Shown one piece after another: positions 35,100 to 44,073 of a stretch of 64,000 bases of DNA. The stretch is from contig NZ_JAVDPW010000001.1 of the NCBI RefSeq assembly GCF_031453975.1, positions 780,418-844,417 of the forward strand, written 5' to 3'. Below the pieces are notes generated by a model that ran no database searches, was not told the origin of the DNA, and saw only the letters and a list, made by a program, of their open reading frames with translations. The translations under genes and the position numbers were made by a program. How positions within the stretch are numbered: the first letter of the stretch is position 1; each line of letters opens with the position of its first letter. This stretch comes from Inquilinus ginsengisoli_A (GTDB lineage Bacteria; Pseudomonadota; Alphaproteobacteria; DSM-16000; Inquilinaceae).

Positions 35100-35424
35100 G
35101 CCGGTCCCAGGTGCTTCTCCGTCGTACCCATTTGGTGGTAGCCGCCCGATCGAATGCATCACTTGAGCCGGTCGGTGGTGCGGCGAATAATCATGGACAG
35201 ATATCCAAATCGATGACCGAAAACTCACTCTTGATGACGTGATTATTCGGTTTTCTTTTGCTGATATTGCCGTGGAGCAATGGTTTCGGTCCTTTTCCCG
35301 TGCGCGCGAAGAAAAATGGAGAGTTTCTGAAGTCTGTGGATCAGGGCGGACCTAAATTCACGATTCTCGTATTGGCGGTCTCTCGATATTGGGACGGGTG
35401 CAGATGGTATCCATGGAGATTGGG
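35100..35424. other. Intergenic, AT-rich leader of the methyltransferase gene
   Basis: 325 bases, AT-rich around 35180-35340 (TTATTCGGTTTTCTTTTGCT), likely promoter and leader of the downstream CDP-sugar genes. A GGAG site at 35415-35418 picks the start of the next gene. No short gene recognised. Confidence 0.5.
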
Positions 35425-36738
35425 ATGAATGTTCAGCTGGTCGACGCATCACGTGGTGCCATCGATGGGACATCCGACGCGCGGAAGGATCACGCTTCCC
35501 GGTGCCGCCTCTGCGGCAGCCTGCTCGAGCATGTGTTCGTCGACCTCAGATCCTCCCCGCTCTGCCAGACCGTCATCGCCCCCGAGCAGCTCGACGAGAT
35601 GGAGCCGCATTTTCCACTCAACGTGCTGGTGTGCGGCGACTGTTTCCTGGTCCAGCTGAGGGAATATGTGAGCCCGGAGAACATCTTTCGCGAATACGCC
35701 TATTTCTCGTCCTATTCGACCAGCTGGGTCGAGCATGCCCGGGCCTATTGCGGCATGATCCAGCAGCGGCTCGGGCTTGGGCCGGACAGTCTCGCCGTCG
35801 AGATCGCCAGCAATGATGGCTATCTGTTGCAGCATTTCCGGCCGATCGGCGTCCCCGTGCTCGGGGTGGAGCCTGCGGCCAATGTTGCCAAGGTGGCGAT
35901 CGAGAAGGGCATCCCCACCTGCGTCGATTTCTTCGGCCATGAGTTAGCCGGCACCCTCGTCGCGGCAGGCAAGCAGGCCGATCTCATCATCGGCAACAAC
36001 GTGCTGGCCCAGGTCCCGGACCTCAACGACTTCGTTTCCGGGCTGGCCCGGCTGCTGAAGCCGGAAGGAGTGATCACGCTGGAATTCCCGCATCTCGAAC
36101 GGCTGATGGCGGAGAACCAGTTCGACACGATCTATCACGAGCACTTCTCGTACTTCTCGCTGACCACGATCGAGCGGATGGCGGCCCGCCACCGGCTTCG
36201 GCTGATCGATGTGGAGGAGCTTCCGACCCATGGCGGCTCCCTGCGCGTGTACTTGGCTCACGCCGGCTCGGTCCGGCCAACCGCCCAGAGCGTCCCGGAC
36301 CTGCTGGCCCGCGAGCAGCGCCTGGGCTTCCGCGATGTCGCGACCTACGCCTCCTTCGCCGAGCAGGTCCGCCAGACGAAGCGGCGGCTGCTGTCCTTCC
36401 TGATCGAGGCGAAAGCCGCCGGCAAGACCATCTGCGGCTACGGGGCGCCGGGCAAGGGCAACACCCTGCTGAACTACTGCGGCATCGGCACCGACTTCCT
36501 CGATTTCACGGTCGACCGCAACCCGTACAAGCAGGGCCACTACACCCCGGGCATGCGCATCCCGATCCATCCGGTGGAGGTGATCGACACGGCCAGGCCC
36601 GACTATATCCTGATCCTGCCCTGGAACCTGAAGACCGAGATCGTCCAGCAGATGCGCCATGTCGCCGAATGGGGCGGGAAGTTCATCGTCCCGATCCCCG
36701 AGGTGGCAGTCATCGATCCGAAGGAATTGCGCTCATGA
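35425..36738 (+). CDS. Sugar C-methyltransferase (NovU/TylC3 family)
   Basis: 437 aa from the ATG at 35425, six bases after GGAG; ATGs at 35404 and 35413 are in frame but lack a site. N-terminal zinc-binding cysteines (CRLCGS, CGDC), a SAM-binding core (VEIASNDGYLL), the catalytic YHEHFSYFS motif (Tyr237, His240) and the C-terminal GYGAPGKGNTLLNY and DRNPYKQG. These are hallmarks of enzymes that C-methylate 4-keto-6-deoxy NDP-sugars, usually at C3. Coupled by ATGA to rfbF, so the substrate is probably a CDP-keto sugar. Confidence 0.88.
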   Translation: MNVQLVDASRGAIDGTSDARKDHASRCRLCGSLLEHVFVDLRSSPLCQTVIAPEQLDEMEPHFPLNVLVCGDCFLVQLREYVSPENIFREYAYFSSYSTSWVEHARAYCGMIQQRLGLGPDSLAVEIASNDGYLLQHFRPIGVPVLGVEPAANVAKVAIEKGIPTCVDFFGHELAGTLVAAGKQADLIIGNNVLAQVPDLNDFVSGLARLLKPEGVITLEFPHLERLMAENQFDTIYHEHFSYFSLTTIERMAARHRLRLIDVEELPTHGGSLRVYLAHAGSVRPTAQSVPDLLAREQRLGFRDVATYASFAEQVRQTKRRLLSFLIEAKAAGKTICGYGAPGKGNTLLNYCGIGTDFLDFTVDRNPYKQGHYTPGMRIPIHPVEVIDTARPDYILILPWNLKTEIVQQMRHVAEWGGKFIVPIPEVAVIDPKELRS

Positions 36739-37544
36739 AAGTCGTGCTCTTCTGCGGTGGCCTGGGCACCCGCATCCGGGAATATTCCGAGAACATCCCG
36801 AAACCGATGATTCCGATCGGGCATCAGCCGATCCTGTGGCACGTGATGCAGTATTACCGGCAATACGGGCATGCCGACTTTGTCCTCTGCCTGGGCTACA
36901 AGGCCAACATCATCAAGGACTTCTTCCTGAACTACCGACCGCAGAATTTCGCCGACTGCGTTATTTCGGGATTTGGCGCCAATGTCGAGCTATTGAGCGA
37001 GCCTGACAAGGACTGGCGCGTCACCCTGATCGACACGGGGATCTGGCGCAATATCGGTGAGCGGCTATGGGCTGTGCGAGACCAGGTGCGGGACGAGGAG
37101 ATCTTCCTGGCAAACTACAGCGATGGCCTGACCAACTGTGATCTCGACGAGATGGTCGACCGTTTTAAGAAAAGCGGCAAGATCGCCTGCTTCATGGCCG
37201 TGCGGCCGCCGCTGACCTATCACCTGGCCGATATCGACAAGGACGGCGAGGTGCATGGCATCCGCAGCTCCGACTGCTCCGACATCTGGATCAACGGTGG
37301 CTACTTCCTGTTCCGCCGCGAGATCTTCGACTACATGCGCGAAGGCGAGGAGCTGGTCCTGGAGCCGTTCCGGAGGCTGATCGAGGCGAACCAGCTCATG
37401 GCCTACAAGCATGAGGGGTTCTGGCGTTCGATGGACACGCTGAAGGACCGTCAGGCGCTCGAGGATCTGGTCGAGCAGGGCAAGATGCCCTGGCGCGGGC
37501 TGCATCCCGCCAAGGAGACAGCCAAGACGCTGGTGCTGGCCTGA
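36735..37544 (+). CDS. rfbF: Glucose-1-phosphate cytidylyltransferase
   Basis: 269 aa. The ATG overlaps the upstream stop (ATGA). The nucleotidyltransferase fold shows GGLGTR, KPMIPIG and LGYKAN in order, and NGGYF later; length and pattern match RfbF, which makes CDP-glucose from CTP and glucose-1-phosphate. The classical next enzyme, CDP-glucose 4,6-dehydratase, is not in the window. Instead the next gene is a PIG-L deacetylase, coupled by TGATG. Confidence 0.92.
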   Translation: MKVVLFCGGLGTRIREYSENIPKPMIPIGHQPILWHVMQYYRQYGHADFVLCLGYKANIIKDFFLNYRPQNFADCVISGFGANVELLSEPDKDWRVTLIDTGIWRNIGERLWAVRDQVRDEEIFLANYSDGLTNCDLDEMVDRFKKSGKIACFMAVRPPLTYHLADIDKDGEVHGIRSSDCSDIWINGGYFLFRREIFDYMREGEELVLEPFRRLIEANQLMAYKHEGFWRSMDTLKDRQALEDLVEQGKMPWRGLHPAKETAKTLVLA

Positions 37545-38197
37545 TGCGGCCACTGGGTCTCGCTCGGCCGGGCGAAAGCCTGTCCGTTCTGTGCCTCGGC
37601 GCGCATTCGGACGATATCGAGATCGGGGCAGGGGGGATGCTCCTGTCCTGGATCGCGTCCGGGGTGCGGCTGCATGTCCACTGGTGCGTGCTCAGCGCCG
37701 CCGGTCCGCGCGCGGGGGAAGCGGAGGCCTCGGCCGCCGCCTTCCTTGGCGGCGCAGCCAGTACAGTCGTCGAGCTCGCTGAATTCAAGGACAGCTTCTT
37801 TCCGTACCAGGGCAGCGAGATCAAGGCCTGGTTCTCAGGGCTGAAGGGCCGCAGCAGCCCGGATATCGTCCTGACCCATCGCCGGGACGACGCGCACCAG
37901 GATCATCAGGAGACGTGTCGGCTGACCTGGAACACGTTCCGCGACCACCTCATCCTCGAATATGAGATCCCGAAATGGGACGGCGACCTCGGTCAGCCGA
38001 ACCTCTACATGCCCCTCTCCCCCGAGATCCTGGAGCGCAAGATCGAGCTTCTTCTCGCGCATTTCGGCACGCAGCGGTCCAAGGACTGGTTCGACGCCGA
38101 GACCTTCCGGGGCCTCGCCCGCCTGCGCGGCATGGAAAGCCGCGCGCCCGGGCGCTATGCCGAAGGCTTCGTCCAGCGCAAGGGGCTGCTCGGTTGA
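37544..38197 (+). CDS. PIG-L family deacetylase
   Basis: 217 aa, start overlapping the stop of rfbF (TGATG). The metal motif AHSDDIE (HxDD) is near the N-terminus, and a HRRDDAHQDHQ His-x2-His region supplies the third ligand: the GlcNAc de-N-acetylase (PIG-L/MshB) fold. It should remove an N-acetyl group from a sugar or sugar nucleotide, in the cytoplasm (no signal). Position in the rfbF cluster suggests a role in the same sugar branch. Confidence 0.9.
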   Translation: MRPLGLARPGESLSVLCLGAHSDDIEIGAGGMLLSWIASGVRLHVHWCVLSAAGPRAGEAEASAAAFLGGAASTVVELAEFKDSFFPYQGSEIKAWFSGLKGRSSPDIVLTHRRDDAHQDHQETCRLTWNTFRDHLILEYEIPKWDGDLGQPNLYMPLSPEILERKIELLLAHFGTQRSKDWFDAETFRGLARLRGMESRAPGRYAEGFVQRKGLLG

Positions 38198-38781
38198 CAT
38201 CCCGGATCAGGCGGGTGCGCCGCGTCCTTGTGGCGCTCATGCTGGCCGCGCTCGTCAGCGGCGGCGCCGTGGCCGCGGCCTTCAAGGCCTCGGAGCCGTT
38301 GCTCGTGGTCCGAACTGCGGTCGAGCCGGCCGACGTCATCGTCGTGCTCGGCGGCGACGGGCCGGCCCGGGCGTGGCAGGCAGCCGGCCTCTACCGGCAA
38401 GGGGTGGCGCCGAAGGTCCTGGTCACCGGCTTCGGTGATTGCCAGGACATCCGGCGTTACATGATGGACGAGGGCGTGCCGGGCGAGGCGATCCAGACGG
38501 AATGCACATCGCGCAGCACCTGGGAGAACGCGGTGTTCTCGGCGCCGCTGCTGGCGACGATGGGCGCGCGGCGCGCGATCCTGGTCACCAGCTGGTTCCA
38601 CACCCGCCGGGCACTGGCCTGCTTTCGGCAAGTCGTGCCGCAGGTGGAATGGATGTCGGTGCCGGTCGAGCGCGGCGAATCCTACCGCAAGATGCTCAGC
38701 AACCACCACGGGCTCTCGGTTCTGGCCGAATACGTCAAGATCGGCTGGTACGCTGCCCGGTACGGCGTGGCGGCGTTCTGA
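38194..38781 (+). CDS. YdcF/DUF218-family envelope protein
   Basis: 195 aa starting at a TTG (38194) that overlaps the previous stop (TTGA), with an AAGGGG site eight bases before. A membrane anchor (VLVALMLAALVSGGAVAAA) is followed by the DUF218 core: DVIVVLGGDGPARAWQAAGL, VTGFG, ST.WENA and a late TSWFHTRRAL. Members are envelope proteins linked with polysaccharide or wall synthesis, for example vancomycin-resistance SanA types; the activity is not settled. Confidence 0.85.
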   Translation: MTSRIRRVRRVLVALMLAALVSGGAVAAAFKASEPLLVVRTAVEPADVIVVLGGDGPARAWQAAGLYRQGVAPKVLVTGFGDCQDIRRYMMDEGVPGEAIQTECTSRSTWENAVFSAPLLATMGARRAILVTSWFHTRRALACFRQVVPQVEWMSVPVERGESYRKMLSNHHGLSVLAEYVKIGWYAARYGVAAF

Positions 38782-38802
38782 AGAAGCGCCGCCAGGCCCG
38801 GA

Positions 38803-41355
38803 TCATCGACGGGTCACCGCCTCGACCTCGAAGCCCTTGAAGGTGTTGCCGGTGTCGATCACGGTTGCCGTGCTCGGCCAGATCCGGCCGCGCGACCCCG
38901 TATAGGGGGCCGACCCCCGGGTGAAGTCGTTATCGCGAAAGACCATTCCGGCGATCGGCGTCGGCTGGTCGGGGGCGATGTCCTTCGCCTGCGGATCGGT
39001 CTCCACCATCACGCCGCCATAGATGTTGGCGAAGCGGTTGCGTTCGAACACCTCCATGGCATAGGCGCCCGCCTCATAGCCCTGCCAGGTCACGACATTG
39101 ACGCCGGCATGGGCCAGCCGGCCGCCGTAGTTGTTCCGGAAGATGTTGCCGAGATGGCCGACCGCGCCCTCCTTCTCCGTCTTCAGGTACTTGGTGTAGG
39201 CGACGAGGCCGTCATAGGAATCATCGATCTCGTTGTTCACCACCAGGTTGAAGAAGACAGGATTCAGCGCCCCGTGGCCGAGGGCCCAGAGCTCGACGCC
39301 GCCGCGCATGCGGGTCATGACGTTGCCGTCGACCACGATCTCCGCCGAGTTGCCGTAGAACTGGACCCCGCAAGAGGCCGTGTTCTCGGTGCGATAGAAG
39401 GGCTTGCCGTCCAGCCTGTTGCGATAGACGACGGCGCGCACGGCGGCATTGGCCACCACCAACGTGCTGCCGGCATCCGGGACCAGCATCCAGGGCCGGT
39501 CGACGCGCAGCACCCGCCCCGGTTTGTCATAGCCGATGATGCGCCGGACCTGGCCGGTGCCCCGGCCTGCCACGACCATCACATCGTTGCCCGCCTCGAT
39601 GCCGTCCGCCTGGGTGGCGATACCGTCGGGTGCTGCGGTCGCCGTGTCGGGATCGGCGCCGTTCGGCGCCAGCGTCACCGTGTCGGGCCCCGCCGAGAGA
39701 ACGGAGCCGAACCCCGCCGTGCCGAACTGCTCGAACAGGATCTGCTCGCCGGTGTTCGGGTCGAAGTCCGTCCATTCGGGCGTGGGTGGGGCCATGTTCG
39801 TGGTGGTGTTCTCCGCGATGAAGATGTCCCGGGTCCCGCGATTGTGGCCTTGGGAGACGAAAAAGCGGCCCTCGGCGGTCCCCTCCGGACGCGAGGAATC
39901 CAGGTCCTCGGCATGGTTGCCGGTGATCGAGATCTCTTGCCCGCCGCGGGCCAGGATGGCGGCTCGCGCCCGGTAGGTGAGGCGGAACCGGCTGTTCTCG
40001 ATGAACACCTGCTGCGCCGTCCCCACGGTGCCGCGGCTGCCGACGAAGTCGGACTCCGCCACGCGCACATCCTGCGACCCGTCGATGTTGAAGTAGCCGG
40101 AGGATGCGGCGCGGATGCCGACGCGGTCGAGCCGCAGATGGTCCACGAAACGGAGATAGACCGCCGCGAAGTCGGGGTCGCCGTGACGCTCGGGCAGCTC
40201 CAGGTCGAGATCGGAGATCGCGACGTTGTTGCCGGCCTTGTCTCCTTCGGCATAGAGCAGTGCATCCGTTCCCGGATCCGGTGTCGTGTCGGACGGAACC
40301 GGAACGGCGCGGATGATGGACCGGCCGCGCCCGTCGCCGACCCAGGCGACGCCGTTCGGCGGCACAAGGCTGCGTCCGATCATGTAGACGCCCGCCGGGA
40401 ACCGGACCGTCGCAGGCGCCTGGGTGCGTGCCAGGTCCAGGGTGGCCTGGATGCTCGCGGCGTCATCCGTCAGCCCATCACCTTTTGCCCCATGAGCCCG
40501 CACGTCAAAGATTTGGGCCGCTTGGCCCGCCCAGGGCGAAGGCGCGAGGGAAAGGGCGATGGGGCCGCTCCAACCGAACCGCCCGCCATGGCCATTGTGC
40601 GCCCAGAGCTCGTAGTTGCCGTCCGGCAGGTCCGGCGGCAGCGCGAAATCGATCCGGTACGGGCTGATGGCCGTGACCTGGAGCCAGCGGCCGGCGGACC
40701 GGCCGGGCGGCTTCAGATAGATCGAACCCTCGGCCGTTCCATTGCCGTGGCTGAGATTCCGGCCGTACAGCGATGCGGTCCCGCCCGGCTGCGCCGGCTG
40801 CGGGCCTGCCCACCACGCCTCGGTCCGGTTGAGAGCGATCGGCGCGCCGACACCTTTCGCGTTCGTGGGCCAGACGAGATACATCGACCACGGAGGTAGG
40901 TCGTCCGGCAGCAGGAAGGTGGCGGCCAGCCCATTGGCCGCCGTCGGCGGGATGCCTGCGGTCAGGGACGGACCGACCCCGTCGGCCTGCGAGAACACGC
41001 GGATCCCGGCAGTGGCCAGAAATCCGGCCCCGCTCAGCACCATCGTCTCGTCCGGCCCTGCTGTCTTCGAGGCCTCGGCGATGGCGGGCGCATCCGGCGA
41101 CTGGGCGAGCCGCGGCGGCTCGAAGGCATCGAACCCGGTGGGCAGGGCAGGTTCCGGATCGGGGATCGGGAAGCCGAAATCCGCCGGCAAGGCGGCGGGG
41201 GTCTGACTCTCTGCGGGAGCGAAGCCGGCGCCGGCCCATGCGACAGCCAGCAGGGTCGCCAGGAGCCAGAGCTCGATCAGATGAAGCCATGCGCTGGTGG
41301 TCCGGCGGGCCAGCACACCGCCGGCGGATCTCGTCAAGCTTGTCCGCATCGTCAT
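38803..41355 (-). CDS. Large secreted right-handed beta-helix (pectate-lyase-superfamily) protein
   Basis: 850 aa. It has an N-terminal hydrophobic segment (LIELWLLATLLAVAWAGAGF), so it is exported or anchored; then a region of beta-sandwich-like modules (about 60-280: ETMVLSGAGFLATAGIR, GTASLYGRNLSHGNG), and a Pectate_lyase_3/GH28-like beta helix (about 285-800) starting FDVRAHGAKGDGLTDDAASI. It shows many N-x-A/G beta-turn repeats (NNVAISDLDL, TGNHAEDLD). A role in cleaving or binding the secreted polysaccharide, as lyase or hydrolase, is likely, with no catalytic residue identified. It reads against the other genes of the locus. Confidence 0.82.
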   Translation of the reverse strand: MTMRTSLTRSAGGVLARRTTSAWLHLIELWLLATLLAVAWAGAGFAPAESQTPAALPADFGFPIPDPEPALPTGFDAFEPPRLAQSPDAPAIAEASKTAGPDETMVLSGAGFLATAGIRVFSQADGVGPSLTAGIPPTAANGLAATFLLPDDLPPWSMYLVWPTNAKGVGAPIALNRTEAWWAGPQPAQPGGTASLYGRNLSHGNGTAEGSIYLKPPGRSAGRWLQVTAISPYRIDFALPPDLPDGNYELWAHNGHGGRFGWSGPIALSLAPSPWAGQAAQIFDVRAHGAKGDGLTDDAASIQATLDLARTQAPATVRFPAGVYMIGRSLVPPNGVAWVGDGRGRSIIRAVPVPSDTTPDPGTDALLYAEGDKAGNNVAISDLDLELPERHGDPDFAAVYLRFVDHLRLDRVGIRAASSGYFNIDGSQDVRVAESDFVGSRGTVGTAQQVFIENSRFRLTYRARAAILARGGQEISITGNHAEDLDSSRPEGTAEGRFFVSQGHNRGTRDIFIAENTTTNMAPPTPEWTDFDPNTGEQILFEQFGTAGFGSVLSAGPDTVTLAPNGADPDTATAAPDGIATQADGIEAGNDVMVVAGRGTGQVRRIIGYDKPGRVLRVDRPWMLVPDAGSTLVVANAAVRAVVYRNRLDGKPFYRTENTASCGVQFYGNSAEIVVDGNVMTRMRGGVELWALGHGALNPVFFNLVVNNEIDDSYDGLVAYTKYLKTEKEGAVGHLGNIFRNNYGGRLAHAGVNVVTWQGYEAGAYAMEVFERNRFANIYGGVMVETDPQAKDIAPDQPTPIAGMVFRDNDFTRGSAPYTGSRGRIWPSTATVIDTGNTFKGFEVEAVTRR

Positions 41356-41748
41356 CAGCCTTTCGAGCCGGCTCGTTTCGATTGGTCGGGGGACGACGCA
41401 TCGCTTCCGCCCTGGCTATCCATGGTAGCCACCCCGTCGACCTCGACCAGTTGTCCTTTGAACGGGACAACCTCCTGCGGAAGACGAAGCTTCGCGGCGG
41501 GCGGGGCGCGGCGATGGGGCGAACTCGCCCTACTGGTCGAGGGGCGTCGTCGGACCCTGCGTCCAAAGACTATCTCCGAAGCAGCCGAATTGGCCTTCCG
41601 GATAGAGCGCCCCCCACTTTGTCCAGATCGAACAGGGCACCGGCCGCTGCGTAGAGTCGGCGAGGGCGATCTCGGGGGTTGCCGCTTCATCCGGCCTTTG
41701 TGCGTCGCTCAGGCGAACAGCGCGATTTCATTTCATGGAGAGGGCGCG
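41356..41748. other. Divergent intergenic region
   Basis: 393 bases between the beta-helix gene (minus) and the initiating transferase (plus). It must hold promoters for both. It carries a GGAGAGGG ribosome site at 41738-41744. No gene recognised. Confidence 0.45.
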
Positions 41749-42837
41749 ATGCCGATTCTAGCCGCCCATTTGTTGAACGGGTTTCTTCTCGCGGTGGTTC
41801 TGGTCGTCTGGATGCAGCGGATCGCTCCGAGGCTGGGGCTGGTCGACCGTCCGACCGCACGCAAGGCGCATGAGGGCGTGATCCCGGTCTGCGGCGGCTT
41901 GGCGATGTTCGCCGCCTATGTCATCGGGACTTGCGTGCTGGCCCCCCCGCTCCGGGCCCCCTGGTCCTTCATCGGTGCGCTCGCGATCCTTGTCGCCGTC
42001 GGCGCCCTCGACGACCGTCTGAACCTGCGCCCGCTCTTGCGGCTGATCGCTCAGTCGATGGCGGCGATCGCCATGGTCGCCCTTGGCGGGCACATGATCG
42101 GCAATTTCGGCAGCGCCTTCCTGGACGCCCAGACCGTCGACGCCGACCCGATCCTCTCGGCGCTCGTCTCCTGCGTAACCGTCCTGTTCGTGGTCGGGCT
42201 GACCAATGCCTTCAACATGATCGACGGGCTGGACGGGCTCGCCGGCGGAGCCGCCGCTTCGGCGCTGTTCTGGCTGGCGCTGATGGCCTCCTTCCTCGGG
42301 CGCGGCGAGCAGATCACGCAGCTGTTCCTGCTATTGGCCGTGGTCCTGGGCTTCCTGGCGTTCAACATGCGGCATCGCTGGCGGCCGCGCGCGCTGGTGT
42401 TCATGGGCGATGCCGGGAGCACGATGCTGGGCGCGGCGATTGCTTATTTCATCATAGATCTGTCCTCGGGGGCACAGCCGACGGTGCCGTTCCCCGTGCT
42501 GCTCTGGGTCTGCGTCATTCCCATGGTTGACACGCTCAGCCTGATGATCCGCAGGCTGCATACGGGCCGCAGCCCATTCTCGCCGGATCGCTGGCACCTG
42601 CACCATTTGATCCTCGAGCGGGGCCTCACACACGCCGCCACGACCGGAGTAATCGTCGGCCTGTCCATATTGTTCGGCGCGATCGCCTATGTCGGCACAG
42701 TCTTCGCGGTCTCCGACCAGCTGCTCACCGTCGGCCTGCTGTTGCCCGTTGCCATCCATTCTCTCTTCGTCTGGACGTCGGTTCGGCGGGCGCGCCTGCT
42801 CCGGCCGACTGCCCCCACGCAGGAACGCCTCGGATGA
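41749..42837 (+). CDS. WecA/MraY-type undecaprenyl-phosphate sugar-1-phosphate transferase
   Basis: 362 aa from the ATG at 41749 with a strong ribosome site. About 10-11 transmembrane helices. The family motifs are all present: DDRLNL (Asp pair), NAFNMIDGLDGLAGG, FMGDAGS and the HxHH loop DRWHLHHL. It moves a sugar-1-phosphate (most often GlcNAc-1-P) from UDP-sugar onto undecaprenyl phosphate at the inner membrane, the first step of repeat-unit assembly. The stop overlaps the next gene's start. Confidence 0.9.
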   Translation: MPILAAHLLNGFLLAVVLVVWMQRIAPRLGLVDRPTARKAHEGVIPVCGGLAMFAAYVIGTCVLAPPLRAPWSFIGALAILVAVGALDDRLNLRPLLRLIAQSMAAIAMVALGGHMIGNFGSAFLDAQTVDADPILSALVSCVTVLFVVGLTNAFNMIDGLDGLAGGAAASALFWLALMASFLGRGEQITQLFLLLAVVLGFLAFNMRHRWRPRALVFMGDAGSTMLGAAIAYFIIDLSSGAQPTVPFPVLLWVCVIPMVDTLSLMIRRLHTGRSPFSPDRWHLHHLILERGLTHAATTGVIVGLSILFGAIAYVGTVFAVSDQLLTVGLLLPVAIHSLFVWTSVRRARLLRPTAPTQERLG

Positions 42838-44030
42838 AGCTCGCCTATTTCGGCTTCCCTCATATCGGCGGCACCTATTCCGTGTTCCGCCATCTTCGTG
42901 CCGGCCTCGCCGGCGCCGGGATCGAGCTGCGCTGGCTGGGCTGCGGCCCGAAGGCCCATGCGGCGGCGGACAATCCCATGTTCCGCGCGGAAATGGATTT
43001 CGGCCGCACGGTCGGGCGCCCTGATGACGGCGACTATGCGCGCACGCAGGCGATGGTGACCGCGATCGAGACGGAGTTCGACGGCGTGTTCGTCAACGTC
43101 CTGGCCGATCGCGTGCAGACCAACGCCGTTCGCTATCTGGATCCGCGGATCCTGCGAATCATGGTCGTCCACAACATCACTCCGGGAACCTATGCCGCCG
43201 CCCGCGCGATCCGCGACCATGTCCACGCGACGATCGGGGTCTCGGCGAGGATCCAGGCCGATCTCGTACGGCGATACGGCTTTCATCGCGACTGGACCGT
43301 CACGATCCCGAACGGGATCGATCTCGCCGGGAGCGTGGCGCCGCGGCCCGCGCGATCGCAAAGGGGCCTGCGTCTCGTTTATCTCGGGCGGGTTGAGGAC
43401 CAGGCCAAGGGCGTGTTCTGGCTGCCGCGGATCTGCCGCGACCTCCCGCCCTCCGTCACTCTGACGGTGGCCGGCGACGGGCCCGATCTTGCCCGGTTGA
43501 AGTCGCGCTGCGCGCGTCTCGGGGGCCGAGTCCGGTTTCGGGGTGCCGTGCCGCCCAACCTTGTCGGGGCACTCCTGGCGGAGCATGACGTGCTGCTGAT
43601 GCCATCGCGCTATGAAGGCTTTCCGGTGACCCTGGTCGAGGCCATGGGCGCAGGCTGCGTGCCGGTCGCGTCCCATCTGCAGGGCGTCACCGACATGGCT
43701 GTCGAGGACGGCGTCAACGGCTTCCTCTTCCCCGTTGGCGACACACGGGCTGCGGTGCAGGCGATCACCCGGCTCGCCGAGGACAGGCCACGCCTGGCGA
43801 CAATGTCCGCCCTGGCGGCCCGGAAGGCGCGTGAGCAGTTCGGCGTCGGCCTGATGGCCGAGCGCTACCGCGACCTGATCGACGGCGTGCGGTACTCGCA
43901 GCCGGCCGTCGCCCCGCCGCTCGGCCTGTCGGGCTGGCGGCTGCCGCCGGGGCTCCGGCCGGGCCTCAGGACCTACCTGCCGACATCGCTGAAGAACGTC
44001 CTCCGCACGCTACGGGAGCGCCAGGCTTGA
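42834..44030 (+). CDS. Glycosyltransferase family 4 (GT-B fold)
   Basis: 398 aa; ATG overlaps the previous stop (ATGA). GT-B fold with an N-terminal acceptor domain (GFPHIGGTYSVFRHL), linker, and the donor domain carrying LVYLGRVE and the EX7E-type motif RYEGFPVTLVEAMGAG. It adds a sugar of the repeat unit soon after the initiating transferase. Donor not predictable. Confidence 0.9.
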   Translation: MKLAYFGFPHIGGTYSVFRHLRAGLAGAGIELRWLGCGPKAHAAADNPMFRAEMDFGRTVGRPDDGDYARTQAMVTAIETEFDGVFVNVLADRVQTNAVRYLDPRILRIMVVHNITPGTYAAARAIRDHVHATIGVSARIQADLVRRYGFHRDWTVTIPNGIDLAGSVAPRPARSQRGLRLVYLGRVEDQAKGVFWLPRICRDLPPSVTLTVAGDGPDLARLKSRCARLGGRVRFRGAVPPNLVGALLAEHDVLLMPSRYEGFPVTLVEAMGAGCVPVASHLQGVTDMAVEDGVNGFLFPVGDTRAAVQAITRLAEDRPRLATMSALAARKAREQFGVGLMAERYRDLIDGVRYSQPAVAPPLGLSGWRLPPGLRPGLRTYLPTSLKNVLRTLRERQA

Positions 44031-44073
44031 CGATGTCGGCTTCCCCCTCGACGGCGATGAACCGGTTCTTGCG

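Noticed and set aside
39109..40899. Plus-strand frame of about 600 codons inside the beta-helix gene
   Set aside because: Shadow of the GC-rich minus-strand gene; composition is low in complexity and no domain is visible.
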